A program made the translations under genes and the position numbers. From the NCBI GenBank assembly GCA_002695025.1, contig NZNV01000023.1, forward strand, positions 1 through 64,000: a stretch of 64,000 nucleotides of DNA, written 5' to 3'. Each line of letters opens with the position of its first letter. The stretch's first letter is position 1. The DNA comes from Owenweeksia sp. (lineage in GTDB: Bacteria; Bacteroidota; Bacteroidia; Flavobacteriales; Schleiferiaceae). Below are positions 1 to 7,734 of this stretch, in pieces. The notes below the pieces were generated by a model. That model saw only the letters and a list, made by a program, of their open reading frames with translations. It did not search any database and had not been told where the DNA came from.

Positions 1-785
1 ACAAATCCAAAAAGCAAAGCGAGGCTTCCCTGGGTGGTAATTCCAAAGAATAAATAGCCGATAAAGAGACCCAAACTCAAAAGAAATAACCCGATCACCC
101 AAAAGGGAAAGAGCTTTCCGATAAAAAACTGGTACTTTTTAATCGGGCTAACGTTGAGTTGCTCGATGGTACCGATTTCCTTTTCGCGCACCACATTGAT
201 CCCGGTAAGAAAGGCCGTAACAATAGTAATCAGCACTGCCAGGATCCCGGGAACCATGAACAGTTTGTAGTCCAGTTCAGGGTTGTACCAGTATGATTTT
301 TCGATCTTCGGGTTAAGCTCAGGTACCTGCCCATAATGTTGAGCCGCCCATTCTTTGTTAAAACCTGCCAGCACACCTTGCGAATACGCATTGGCCAACC
401 CCGCCTTTTGGCTGTTTACGCCATTAATCAGCAATTGTACATTGGCGACTAAGCCATTCGTCAGATCTTTTTCAAAATCTTTGGGAATGGTGAGTACCAT
501 ATCCACTTCATCCGCCTGCATCCCGGCAAGAAGAACATCGGTAGAAAAGGCTGTTTCATTAATTTTAAAATAGCCCGAGCCGCTGAACTTTTGCAACAAC
601 AATGCTGAAGCCTCACTCTGATCCTGGTCATTAACACCAACCTTCACATGCTTTACTTCAAAAGTAGCCGCATAGGAGAGCAAGATCAGCTGAACCACTG
701 GCATCACCGTGATAAATGGGATCATCATCCGATTGCGCACAATCTGTAAAAACTCTTTCCTGATAATGTGGCGAATCGTTCTCAT
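1..785 (-). CDS. ABC-2 type permease, second of a pair (3' end beyond window)
   Basis: Leftward reading frame open from ATG at 785 to the window edge, about 261 codons seen. It begins MRTIRHIIRKEFLQIVRNR and then a hydrophobic segment (FITVMPVVQLILLSYAATF), the usual start of an ABC-2 permease (YhhJ/YbhR type) with one N-terminal membrane helix followed by a large extracytoplasmic domain. The ATG overlaps the TGA of the preceding permease (ATGA, 782-785), so the two are translationally coupled and probably form a heterodimer. The C-terminal five-helix membrane part is only partly inside the window. Role inferred: membrane channel of the tripartite exporter encoded just upstream; substrate unknown. 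Confidence 0.88.
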   Translation of the reverse strand, partial: MRTIRHIIRKEFLQIVRNRMMIPFITVMPVVQLILLSYAATFEVKHVKVGVNDQDQSEASALLLQKFSGSGYFKINETAFSTDVLLAGMQADEVDMVLTIPKDFEKDLTNGLVANVQLLINGVNSQKAGLANAYSQGVLAGFNKEWAAQHYGQVPELNPKIEKSYWYNPELDYKLFMVPGILAVLITIVTAFLTGINVVREKEIGTIEQLNVSPIKKYQFFIGKLFPFWVIGLFLLSLGLFIGYLFFGITTQGSLALLFGF

Positions 786-1894
786 CCGTTAATGCGGGGT
801 TTAATATTTCTCATGCTCACCACCAGGAATACCGCTGCCATAGAGGCAAGCACCAGGCTGGGCAGCCAAACGTTGAATAGGCCACTCCCTTTCAGCATTA
901 CACTTTTGATGATGATGATAAACCACTTGGCCGGTAATACCTGAGCAATCACCTGGAGCGGTAATGGCATATTCTCAATGGGGAAAATGAAACCGGAAAG
1001 CAGAATCGTGGGCATCATCAGACCGACCATCGAAATAAACATAGCGGTCATCTGGCTATTGGCTTTACTGGAAATAAGAATTCCAAGCCCTAGTGCGGTA
1101 ATGATAAACAGCAGCATTTCCATGAAAAGTAACAGGAACGAACCACGTACGGGCATCCCGAAAACGAAAAGTCCCATCAGCACGATGACGGTACCGTTGA
1201 TGAGTGAAAGCAAAAGGTAAGGCGTTACTTTTCCCAGAATGATTTGCACGGGTTTGAGTGGTGAGATCATCAGGATATCCATGGTGCCCTGTTCTTTTTC
1301 ACGAGCGATGGTGATGGAAGTCATCATGGCGGAAACCAGCATCAGGATAAGCGCCATTACCCCTGGCACAAACATAAAAACTGCTTTTTGTTCGGGGTTG
1401 TACATCATTCGGGGAATAGCGCTGGCACCCCTCTGTACTTCAATACCATTGCTATGAATTTCCTGTTCAAAATCCCGAATGATAAGCTCTGCATAGTTGG
1501 TCAGCGTTTGAGCGGTATTGGGGTCCGAAGCATCACCGATGAGCTGAATACGGGCCGCTTCCTTGCGCTCCAATTGTTTCCCAAAATCACTACCAATGAC
1601 CAGGGCCAGTTTGACTTCTCCCGTTTTAAAAGCTTTCTCAATTTGTTTATAGGAGTACAGTTCTTCTACTTCTTTGAAGTAACCCGAAGAAAGCATTTTG
1701 CCTTTCAGGCGAATGCTCATAACGTCTTTAGATTGATCGAAAATGGCAATCCCTGCATCTTTGATCTCATTGTTTAGCGCAAAGCCAAAAAGGATGAGCT
1801 GCACAATGGGCATCCCAAAAAGAATGATCAGAGTGCGTTGGTCACGAAAGATGTGACGAAACTCTTTTTTTACAAATGCTACGAATTGTTTCAT
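782..1894 (-). CDS. ABC-2 type permease, first of a pair
   Basis: 370 residues from the ATG at 1894 (MKQFVAFVKKEFRHIFRDQ). A TTG six codons upstream (1912) keeps the frame open but is a less likely start. One N-terminal membrane helix (about 20-40), a periplasmic domain to about 175, then helices with the typical ABC-2 signature region REKEQGTMDILMISPLKP before the second membrane block and a conserved FIFPIENMP loop near the end. The family is YhhJ/YbhS/YbhR. It follows two ATPase genes after an unusually long 142-base gap and overlaps the next permease by four bases. Likely a half of the exporter's membrane core; substrate (drug, antibiotic or lipid) not predictable. Confidence 0.9.
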   Translation of the reverse strand: MKQFVAFVKKEFRHIFRDQRTLIILFGMPIVQLILFGFALNNEIKDAGIAIFDQSKDVMSIRLKGKMLSSGYFKEVEELYSYKQIEKAFKTGEVKLALVIGSDFGKQLERKEAARIQLIGDASDPNTAQTLTNYAELIIRDFEQEIHSNGIEVQRGASAIPRMMYNPEQKAVFMFVPGVMALILMLVSAMMTSITIAREKEQGTMDILMISPLKPVQIILGKVTPYLLLSLINGTVIVLMGLFVFGMPVRGSFLLLFMEMLLFIITALGLGILISSKANSQMTAMFISMVGLMMPTILLSGFIFPIENMPLPLQVIAQVLPAKWFIIIIKSVMLKGSGLFNVWLPSLVLASMAAVFLVVSMRNIKPRING

Positions 1895-1920
1895 TTTTAT
1901 ATAATTCAGCAAAACCTCTG

Positions 1921-2026
1921 TCAGGCTGAGTTTTTCTTTGTAGCAAAGCGGAAAAGAAAAGTATCGAAGCCTAGGTTCCTTAAACCTTCACCCCTCTAAT
2001 TGTCTTCGGGGCACTCAGGCTGGCAT
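1921..2026. repeat. Hairpin-containing intergenic insert inside the ABC exporter operon
   Basis: The gap between the second ATPase and the first permease holds inverted and direct repeats instead of the four-base overlaps seen elsewhere in the operon. AGGCT (1923-1927) pairs with AGCCT (1968-1972) around an inner stem CTTTG-tag-CAAAG (1936-1948). The octamer TCAGGCTG at 1921-1928 recurs at 2016-2023. The CAGGCTGAG...TCGAAGCCT arrangement resembles the dispersed GTCA-GGCTGAG-CGAAG type intergenic repeats common in bacterial genomes. Family assignment is inference. Confidence 0.4.
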
Positions 2027-2036
2027 TCCGTCTCCT

Positions 2037-2777
2037 TTAACCCTTCCCACTTGTGCCTCTTGCCAATACCTGGAAAACGCCATCCATACTATCACTCTTA
2101 TAGTGCTTCCGCAATTCCGCTGGGCGATCCAGGGCTTTGATTTTTCCATCTACCATGATGGATACGCGATTGCAATACTCCGCCTCATCCATATAGTGTG
2201 TGGTTACAAAAATGGTGACGCCCTCGTAGGCCGCAGCATAGATCATTTCCCAAAACTGCCGCCTGGTAATGGGATCTACACCGCCTGTTGGTTCATCTAA
2301 AAAGATGATATCAGGACGGTGCACCTGCGCCAGTGAAAACGATAACTTTTGCTTCCACCCAAGAGGCAGCGAACCGACAATACTCTTCTTTTCGTGAAGC
2401 AAATCCAGATGCTCCAGCATTTCCTCCATGCGCTCGTTTACCTCACTTTTTCGCAAACCATACACGCCTCCGTAGAAGTGAAAGTTCTCACTCACCGTAA
2501 GGTCTTCGTACAATGAGAATTTCTGACTCATATAGCCTATACTTTTCTTCACTTTTTCGGTTTCGGTAAGGATGTTAAAACCCGCCACGGAAGCCTCACC
2601 TGAAGTAGGCGAAAGCAGTCCGCATAGCATGCGCATAGCGGTAGTTTTCCCGGCTCCGTTGGCGCCCAAAAAACCGAAGATCTCACCTTTAGAAACTTCA
2701 AAACTGATCGCATCCACAGCGGTAAAGGCGCCAAATTTCTTCGTGAGGTTTTTCACTTCGATCACCTTTTCCATCAC
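2037..2777 (-). CDS. ABC transporter ATP-binding protein (second ATPase)
   Basis: 246 residues. Walker A GANGAGKTT at about 40-48, Q-loop at MSQKFSLYEDL, Walker B IIFLDEPTGG and the H-loop VTTHYMDEAEYC are all present. The signature motif is the degenerate LPLGWKQK form instead of LSGGQ, which is usual in the C-terminal half of YbhF-type ATPases. Its ATG overlaps the TGA of the preceding ATPase (2774-2777). In E. coli YbhF the two nucleotide-binding domains are fused; here they are two coupled genes. Probably energises export through the two permeases downstream. Confidence 0.93.
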   Translation of the reverse strand: MMEKVIEVKNLTKKFGAFTAVDAISFEVSKGEIFGFLGANGAGKTTAMRMLCGLLSPTSGEASVAGFNILTETEKVKKSIGYMSQKFSLYEDLTVSENFHFYGGVYGLRKSEVNERMEEMLEHLDLLHEKKSIVGSLPLGWKQKLSFSLAQVHRPDIIFLDEPTGGVDPITRRQFWEMIYAAAYEGVTIFVTTHYMDEAEYCNRVSIMVDGKIKALDRPAELRKHYKSDSMDGVFQVLARGTSGKG

Positions 2778-3688
2778 ACCTCTTCTTTTTGCGAAAGCAG
2801 TTGCATAAATACGTTTTCAATACCGGCCTTTATTTTTTCATGCTCCACCTCAAAACCATCTTCTTTCAGCTTCCGCAAAAGGTTTTCCTCACTTTCCCCT
2901 TTCTTTAAACTTACATGAATAAAGTCGCCAAAAGTGTAGCTGGAATGCACCTCCGAATACTGCCGCAACTGCTGAAGCAATGCATACATATTTTCCGATT
3001 TCATGGCAATAAGTTCAAAAGGGTAGGAAGCTGAAACGCTGGCCGGGCTTTCAATGGAAAGAATTTGTCCTTCCTGGATCAGTGCCACGCGATCACACAA
3101 AGCAGCTTCATCCATATAAGGGGTAGAAACCAAAATGGTGATGCCTGATTCTTTTAATTTTTTCAGCATTTGCCAGAATTCCTTGCGCGAAACTGGATCT
3201 ACTCCTGTAGTAGGTTCGTCTAAAAAAAGCACCTGCGGACGATGGATCAATGCACAGCACAAAGCCAGCTTCTGTTTCATACCACCGGAAAGCTTTCCTG
3301 CCAGTCGATCCTTGAAAGGCTTCAGCTGATTGTAAATATCGCTTATGATGTCCATGTTTTCTTCTACCCTAGTGCCGAAAACGGTGGCAAAAAATTCCAG
3401 GTTTTCCTGGATGCTTAAATCGAGGTAAAGCGAAAACTTACCAGGCATGTAGCCGATACGGTTGCGAATAGCGCGGTAGTCATCGCGTACGCTATAGTCT
3501 AGCACATGAGCTTCGCCTTCATCGGGTAAAAGCAGCGTGGTAAGGATTTTGAAGAGCGTACTCTTTCCCGCTCCATCAGGACCAATCAGGCCAAAGATCT
3601 CAGCTTCCTCCACTTCAAAGCTCAGTTCTTTTAATGCCTGAACCTCTCCATATTTATGACTGATATTTTCGACTTTAATCCTGCTCAT
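2774..3688 (-). CDS. ABC transporter ATP-binding protein (first ATPase)
   Basis: 304 residues from ATG 3688 (MSRIKVENISHKYGEVQAL); an upstream in-frame start at 3724 would lie deep in the adaptor gene and adds no conserved sequence. Walker A GPDGAGKST, canonical signature LSGGMKQKLAL, Walker B VLFLDEPTTGVDP and switch region LVSTPYMDEA. In the switch region the usual Thr-His before the final Tyr-Met reads Thr-Pro, so the H-loop histidine appears replaced by proline in this subunit. A C-terminal extension of about 90 residues follows the ATPase core. Start overlaps the 3' end of the HlyD gene by 14 bases. Matches the N-terminal half of YbhF. Confidence 0.92.
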   Translation of the reverse strand: MSRIKVENISHKYGEVQALKELSFEVEEAEIFGLIGPDGAGKSTLFKILTTLLLPDEGEAHVLDYSVRDDYRAIRNRIGYMPGKFSLYLDLSIQENLEFFATVFGTRVEENMDIISDIYNQLKPFKDRLAGKLSGGMKQKLALCCALIHRPQVLFLDEPTTGVDPVSRKEFWQMLKKLKESGITILVSTPYMDEAALCDRVALIQEGQILSIESPASVSASYPFELIAMKSENMYALLQQLRQYSEVHSSYTFGDFIHVSLKKGESEENLLRKLKEDGFEVEHEKIKAGIENVFMQLLSQKEEV

Positions 3689-4586
3689 CACTTCCGTTGA
3701 ATAAGACTTCACCAGGCATGCCAATCTTCAACCGACCATCATTCGGTACTTTGATCTTCACCGCATACACCAGGTTCACACGGTCTTCCTTGGTTTGAAT
3801 GACCTTAGGTGTAAATTCCGATTCATCACTGATCCAGCTGATCTTTCCTTTAAAATTTTGAAACGCATCATTGGGTTTATCCACGCGTACTGTCACCTCC
3901 TGCCCGATCTTAATATTGACCAACTGGTCTTCCGAAACGTAGGCTCTCAAAGTGAGTTGCTCGAGCTTGGCAATACGATACAGCGGTTTTCCCATTTGTA
4001 CCAGCTCGCCCACTTCCACATAATTGCTCAGCACCGTTCCTTTAGTGGGATTAACAATGCGGCTTTTCTCCAACTGGTCTTCCACTTGCCTTAATTGAAA
4101 TTCCAGCGAATTCATTTCGCTGACCAAGCTTCGATTTTGGTCGTTAAGGTTGGTAAGGCTCGCGTTTTTTCTGCTCTTCAGTACGGCCACCTGGCTTTGC
4201 AGATCATCCACTTGTTTTTGGGTGGCAGCTTTATCAGCCAAAAGGTTTTGTGCCCGCTTCAGGTCACGCTGAGCAGCTTCCAGTTGGTCGTCATACACTT
4301 TGATTTGTGAAGCCACATTGGGCATCCGCGCTTGTAAAGCTTCCCTACTGGCCTGTAACTGTCCTCTTTTGAGATACAGTTGTGTGGTATCGATAAGTCC
4401 GGCTTGTTGATTGGCTTCCAGGATGGTTCCCTCTTCAGCCTTAAAGCGGAGGAGTTTGCCGTTTACTTCTGCCGAAACCAACGTTTCATCGGCTTCAAAC
4501 TGGCCATAGGCATCGGCTTCGTCATGGCCATTGTTGCACGCAGCTGCATGGCTAATGATAATCAGAAATGTTAGGAGTCTTTTCAT
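3675..4586 (-). CDS. HlyD-family adaptor lipoprotein of the ABC exporter
   Basis: 303 residues from ATG 4586 (MKRLLTFLIIISHAAACNNG), which gives a lipoprotein signal with the lipobox AAC; the longer frame from 4619 would bury it. A biotinyl-lipoyl-like half (FEADETLVSAEVNGKLLRF) is followed by a long coiled-coil hairpin (about 75-165) and the second lipoyl half plus beta-barrel (IVNPTKGTVLSNYVEVGE, LRAYVSEDQLVNI). This is the YbhG/HlyD periplasmic adaptor, here tethered to a membrane by lipid instead of a helix. It bridges the ABC permeases and the TolC channel encoded 29 bases upstream. Confidence 0.92.
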   Translation of the reverse strand: MKRLLTFLIIISHAAACNNGHDEADAYGQFEADETLVSAEVNGKLLRFKAEEGTILEANQQAGLIDTTQLYLKRGQLQASREALQARMPNVASQIKVYDDQLEAAQRDLKRAQNLLADKAATQKQVDDLQSQVAVLKSRKNASLTNLNDQNRSLVSEMNSLEFQLRQVEDQLEKSRIVNPTKGTVLSNYVEVGELVQMGKPLYRIAKLEQLTLRAYVSEDQLVNIKIGQEVTVRVDKPNDAFQNFKGKISWISDESEFTPKVIQTKEDRVNLVYAVKIKVPNDGRLKIGMPGEVLFNGSDEQD

Positions 4587-4615
4587 GTATAACGTATTAT
4601 TTTTTCCTATTCTTT

Positions 4616-5881
4616 TCAAAAATTCCCCGATTCAATGGCGTACTCCTCACGAGCCTTGGTCAGCCTAATGGCGTTTAGCTCTTTGGTCAGTAGCGCTTTC
4701 TGTTCATCCATTACCGTTTCCAGGTAATCTGCAGAAGTCAGCGCACCCTGATCCAGTTGTGAGGAAGCAGTTTGCCGGATCTTCGCCCGCATTTCGGCTA
4801 TTTCCTCATCCTTTTCCACTGTCTCTTCCAGTTGGTTGATATTGGCCTGGTGATCGGCCAGTTTTATCTGTTGACTACGCCTCAATTGCTCGGCTTCGGC
4901 TTCCAGCATTTCCTTGCGTAACCCCAGGTTCGCATTGGTTCTTCGGGTGGTATTCCAGTCAAATACATTCCACTGGATTTTGGCCCCAACCATATAATAA
5001 ACTCCAAACTCCGTATTGAAAAAATTGTAGGGATTGGGTTGAGCCACTCCTCCGGTACCAAAAGCTGACAAGCGCGGAATAAGGGCCGTGGAAGCTACTT
5101 TTTGCGAGGCTTCGATCCGCTGTTTTTGTAAGCTGATCTGCTGAAGTTGCGGCAACTGATCCAGCTTTGGCGCCTGCATATCTCCCAACTCAGGAATCTC
5201 AACCCTTGCCGCTGTACCCAATTCCTTTCCGGTAAGGATGCCCAACGATTTGAGCGAAGCTTGCTTCTGGTATTCCACCTGACTCTGCTGCTTCTGCAAT
5301 TCGTAAAGCTGCGCCTTTACGCGTAGCATTTCACTTTCCAGCAGGGTCCCGGCATTAACCATTGCCTGCAATTGATCCAGCTTGGCACCCAGCAGTCTGG
5401 CAGATGCGTCCAGGATTTCGGCAGACCGGTCCTGCATGGCAATGGCAAAGTAGAGGTTGACAACCATGGTCTTCACGCGCTGCCAATCTACTTCCACACT
5501 CTGTAGTTCTGCAGCACTCTCCACTTTGGTGAGTTCCCTGCGTGCGCTGGTACTACCTCCGTTAAAAAGCACCTGCTCCAGATTTAGCGCTGCGCGGTAC
5601 TGGGTCTGCGGAATCCCAAGGTCCGGGAACATGGGCAAGCCGATCTCCGGTACATCAGATTGATAGGTAAGCTGACCATTTACCATAAGCTTTGGGAGAT
5701 AATCCGCACTGATGTTCTTCAGTTTCAGATCCAGCTCCCGGCTTTGCAGTTGTTGCTTTTTCAACAGTGGAAAATTGGAGCGTGCCCACTCCACACACTG
5801 GTCCAAGGTAAGAGTATCACCTCTCTGGCTGAAGCACGATAAAGTACTGAAGAGTACTAAAAGTAAAAACCACTTTTTCAT
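4616..5881 (-). CDS. TolC-family outer membrane efflux protein (exporter operon)
   Basis: 421 residues from ATG 5881 (MKKWFLLLVLFSTLSCFSQ), chosen because it opens a clean signal peptide; the frame extends seven codons further up. Outer membrane factor repeats are seen as LDQCVEWARSNFP near the N-terminus, the long helical stretches AELQSVEVDWQRVKTMVVNLY and LDQGALTSADYLETVMDEQ. Normal length for the family. First gene of the exporter operon; a sequence matching the operator of the neighbouring TetR regulator lies at 5918-5934, directly upstream. Confidence 0.92.
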   Translation of the reverse strand: MKKWFLLLVLFSTLSCFSQRGDTLTLDQCVEWARSNFPLLKKQQLQSRELDLKLKNISADYLPKLMVNGQLTYQSDVPEIGLPMFPDLGIPQTQYRAALNLEQVLFNGGSTSARRELTKVESAAELQSVEVDWQRVKTMVVNLYFAIAMQDRSAEILDASARLLGAKLDQLQAMVNAGTLLESEMLRVKAQLYELQKQQSQVEYQKQASLKSLGILTGKELGTAARVEIPELGDMQAPKLDQLPQLQQISLQKQRIEASQKVASTALIPRLSAFGTGGVAQPNPYNFFNTEFGVYYMVGAKIQWNVFDWNTTRRTNANLGLRKEMLEAEAEQLRRSQQIKLADHQANINQLEETVEKDEEIAEMRAKIRQTASSQLDQGALTSADYLETVMDEQKALLTKELNAIRLTKAREEYAIESGNF

Positions 5882-5917
5882 ATCAGGAGGTTTTAAATTC
5901 AATCTTGGTCATCTGTA

Positions 5918-5934
5918 TTAAACATTTGATTAAA
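5918..5934. promoter_or_regulatory. Probable TetR operator upstream of tolC
   Basis: Read on the minus strand this is TTTAATCAAATGTTTAA, which shares the first 12 bases TTTAATCAAATG and 16 of 17 positions with the perfect palindrome in front of the tetR gene (6608-6625). A TTGACA on the minus strand (5943-5938) lies just upstream of it, and a TAATAC-like box (minus 5920-5915) overlaps its downstream end, so a bound repressor would sit inside the promoter of the exporter operon. Operator function is inferred from sequence match and position. Confidence 0.6.
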
Positions 5935-5951
5935 CCCATGTCAAAAAATTT

Positions 5952-6575
5952 TTATCCCTTTCCTTTTTCTGTAAAAACATAGCCCATCACCATGGCTTTG
6001 ATCATGGCTTTCCGCTCTTCCACCAACTGCTTAAACTGTTCATCATTGGTATCACTCAGGCGTTGGATAAGGGGCCTGGCTATAAAGGGGAAAACGGTTA
6101 AGGAAAGAAGATTCAACAGGAAATTCCAGGGCTGAAGGGGAATCATCTCACCTTTTTGCTGGGCTTCCATGATCTGACCGAACAGCACGGAGAGGTTGAG
6201 GCGCTTATTCATCTGCAACGTCTGTACAATATGGTCGGGATCATTGCGCAACTCACTCAATATGAAGACCGGTAATTCCGGGTTGCTGATCAACACATCG
6301 GTATAACTATTCACAAAAAACGGCACCTTATCCCGCAAAGACACATTTGGGTCACTCATAGTGGGTAACACACTACTGAAAAAGGTATGCAGCGACTCCT
6401 CCATGATCTGTCGGAAAAGTTTTTCCTTACTGCGGAAATAGTAGTTGAGCAGGGCCAGGTTAATACCGGCCTCCTCGGCAATATCGCGGGTGCGGGCCGC
6501 TGCAAAGCCTTTTTTTAAGAACACCTTGCGGGCAGCTTCCTTGATTTTTTGTTCCGTATTGAGATCCTTGGCCAT
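5952..6575 (-). CDS. TetR/AcrR-family transcriptional repressor (CecR-like position)
   Basis: 207 residues. N-terminal helix-turn-helix IKEAARKVFLKKGFAAARTRDIAEEAGINLALLNYYFRSKEKLF (about 11-55) is a textbook TetR_N domain; the remaining all-helical part is the ligand-binding and dimer domain. It stands at the head of the exporter genes as CecR does for E. coli ybhGFSR, so it most likely represses both itself and the exporter. The ATG at 6575 is only nine bases below a TACCTTTG -7 box, so its mRNA may have almost no leader. Ligand unknown. Confidence 0.93.
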   Translation of the reverse strand: MAKDLNTEQKIKEAARKVFLKKGFAAARTRDIAEEAGINLALLNYYFRSKEKLFRQIMEESLHTFFSSVLPTMSDPNVSLRDKVPFFVNSYTDVLISNPELPVFILSELRNDPDHIVQTLQMNKRLNLSVLFGQIMEAQQKGEMIPLQPWNFLLNLLSLTVFPFIARPLIQRLSDTNDEQFKQLVEERKAMIKAMVMGYVFTEKGKG

Positions 6576-6583
6576 AAACGGGA

Positions 6584-6616
6584 CAAAGGTAGGATTAAAA
6601 AATCTGATTTAATCAA
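6584..6616 (-). promoter_or_regulatory. Bacteroidota-type promoter of tetR
   Basis: Minus-strand TACCTTTG (6591-6584) fits the TAnnTTTG -7 consensus and a TTG (6616-6614) lies 22 bases upstream, within the usual 17-23 range. The -33 TTG is inside the palindrome at 6608-6625, which would give autorepression. Confidence 0.55.
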
Positions 6617-6625
6617 ATGATTAAA
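6608..6625. promoter_or_regulatory. Perfect palindromic TetR operator upstream of tetR
   Basis: TTTAATCA-AA-TGATTAAA: two perfect 8-base half sites with a 2-base centre, 33 bases upstream of the tetR start codon. A near-identical copy stands in front of tolC at 5918-5934. Size, symmetry and duplication fit a TetR dimer site. Confidence 0.7.
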
Positions 6626-6814
6626 TATTTTCATTGACTATCCCTGACAAATAAATTAACAGCATTATCCAAGCCAGTGGGTTTAACACTTTTGTTTCTT
6701 CTTCAATTTTAGCTGTAGCGCCTATTTATACAGTTCCAGGCCAACAGGCGAGCATCACATTTCCAGGCTAAAGCAGGAGTTCTTGATAACGTCTACAGCA
6801 GAGACTCTTCCACC

Positions 6815-7030
6815 CTAAGCCAAATCATTGACGGTAAAGCCCAGGCAGCGTATGAGCTCTAAGATTTCCGGTTTGTCAAGACTGGGATGTGGCGAGGAAA
6901 GGGAAAGCATACTTTCCGAATCCCTGGCTTTAAAGCACACTTTTAAAGTGGGGTAGTTTACATTGAGGTGAAAGGTGAGCTGTTCAATATGCTCAGTGTG
7001 TACGGCATTGGTTTTGAGTCTTACAGTCAT
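6815..7030 (-). CDS. Small hypothetical protein, 71 residues
   Basis: Begins MTVRLKTNAVHTEHIEQLTF and ends in LIRCLGFTVNDLA. The alternation of predicted strands and helices (TVRLKTNAV / IEQLTFHLN / TLKVCFKA / MLSLSS / PEILELIRCLGF) suggests a ferredoxin-like beta-alpha-beta-beta-alpha-beta fold like the HMA family, but without its CxxC metal site. No signal peptide or membrane segment. It stands alone; its start codon lies within an inverted repeat (7028-7054). I do not recognise a function. Confidence 0.55.
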   Translation of the reverse strand: MTVRLKTNAVHTEHIEQLTFHLNVNYPTLKVCFKARDSESMLSLSSPHPSLDKPEILELIRCLGFTVNDLA

Positions 7031-7054
7031 ACTTAGGTTTTACTTATAAGTATG
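7028..7054 (-). repeat. Inverted repeat enclosing the start codon of the 71-residue gene
   Basis: Arms CATACTTA (7028-7035) and TAAGTATG (7047-7054) are perfect complements with an 11-base loop; a nested perfect palindrome TACTTATAAGTA sits at 7041-7052. On the coding strand the ATG of the downstream gene is the end of the second arm, so pairing in the RNA would mask the start codon. As DNA it could equally be an operator. Confidence 0.5.
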
Positions 7055-7101
7055 ACAATCCAAACGCCCGGCACACGTATTTAGGTATAAAGTTTTTTCC
7101 C

Positions 7102-7683
7102 TTACCGGAATTGTTTTGGCCTTTGCCCTTGATTTGCACATTCCGAAATTTCGTTAATCCGCTTTTGCCTGGTTTCTGGCCGCTTGGCGGAAATTACCCA
7201 ATACAATAGGATTTTTTTGTTGGACTTACTCAGGCTGTCAAAGTACTCCGAAGCGTTTTTATAATTTGCCAGGGCTTCTTTCAGGTCACCGGGGATGATC
7301 AGTGCTTCCACATCGTCCAAAATAGTCCACGAACCATTTTGCTTTGCTCTTTCAACCGCGCGCAAACCTGCTTCGGCCATCAGATTATCGGAGGTTAATT
7401 TTTCAATTTTATCCTTATTGACCTTACTCCAGGTGCTATCCGGCTTTCGTTTGCAGAAGTATTGCCTGTAGCTTTCATGGTCTATGGATTCTGCCTTGCT
7501 GTCAATCCACCCAAAGCATAATGCCTCGTCCACCGCATCACTCCAGGAAATAGTAGGCCTGGCCGATTGCTTTTTATAAAGGATCAACCAAACAGCATCT
7601 TTAACGATATGGTTTTGGGATAGCCATTTTCGCCAATGCTGCTTGGTCTCTGGATAAAATAACTCTACTTCTTTCTTGTTCAT
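7102..7683 (-). CDS. YdeI/OmdA-family protein
   Basis: 193 residues. Recognised by the N-terminal block WRKWLSQNHIVKDAVWLILYKK, the conserved WSDAVDEALCFGWIDSKAESID and YRQYFCKRKPDSTWSKVNKDK segments, and the C-terminal SAKRPETRQKRINEI tail (bacteriocin-protection YdeI/OmpD-associated family). Cytoplasmic, no signal peptide. Biochemical role of the family is not established; some members are linked to peptide or bacteriocin resistance. Followed after 51 bases by nothing co-directional that would suggest an operon with a metabolic pathway. Confidence 0.85.
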   Translation of the reverse strand: MNKKEVELFYPETKQHWRKWLSQNHIVKDAVWLILYKKQSARPTISWSDAVDEALCFGWIDSKAESIDHESYRQYFCKRKPDSTWSKVNKDKIEKLTSDNLMAEAGLRAVERAKQNGSWTILDDVEALIIPGDLKEALANYKNASEYFDSLSKSNKKILLYWVISAKRPETRQKRINEISECANQGQRPKQFR

Positions 7684-7734
7684 TTTTCTCCTATTGCTAC
7701 TCTAATGAGGAAGGGTATTAAAACCGCTACTGAT

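Noticed and set aside
2549-2808. Small frames over the second ATPase
   Set aside because: Shadows of the Walker A region.
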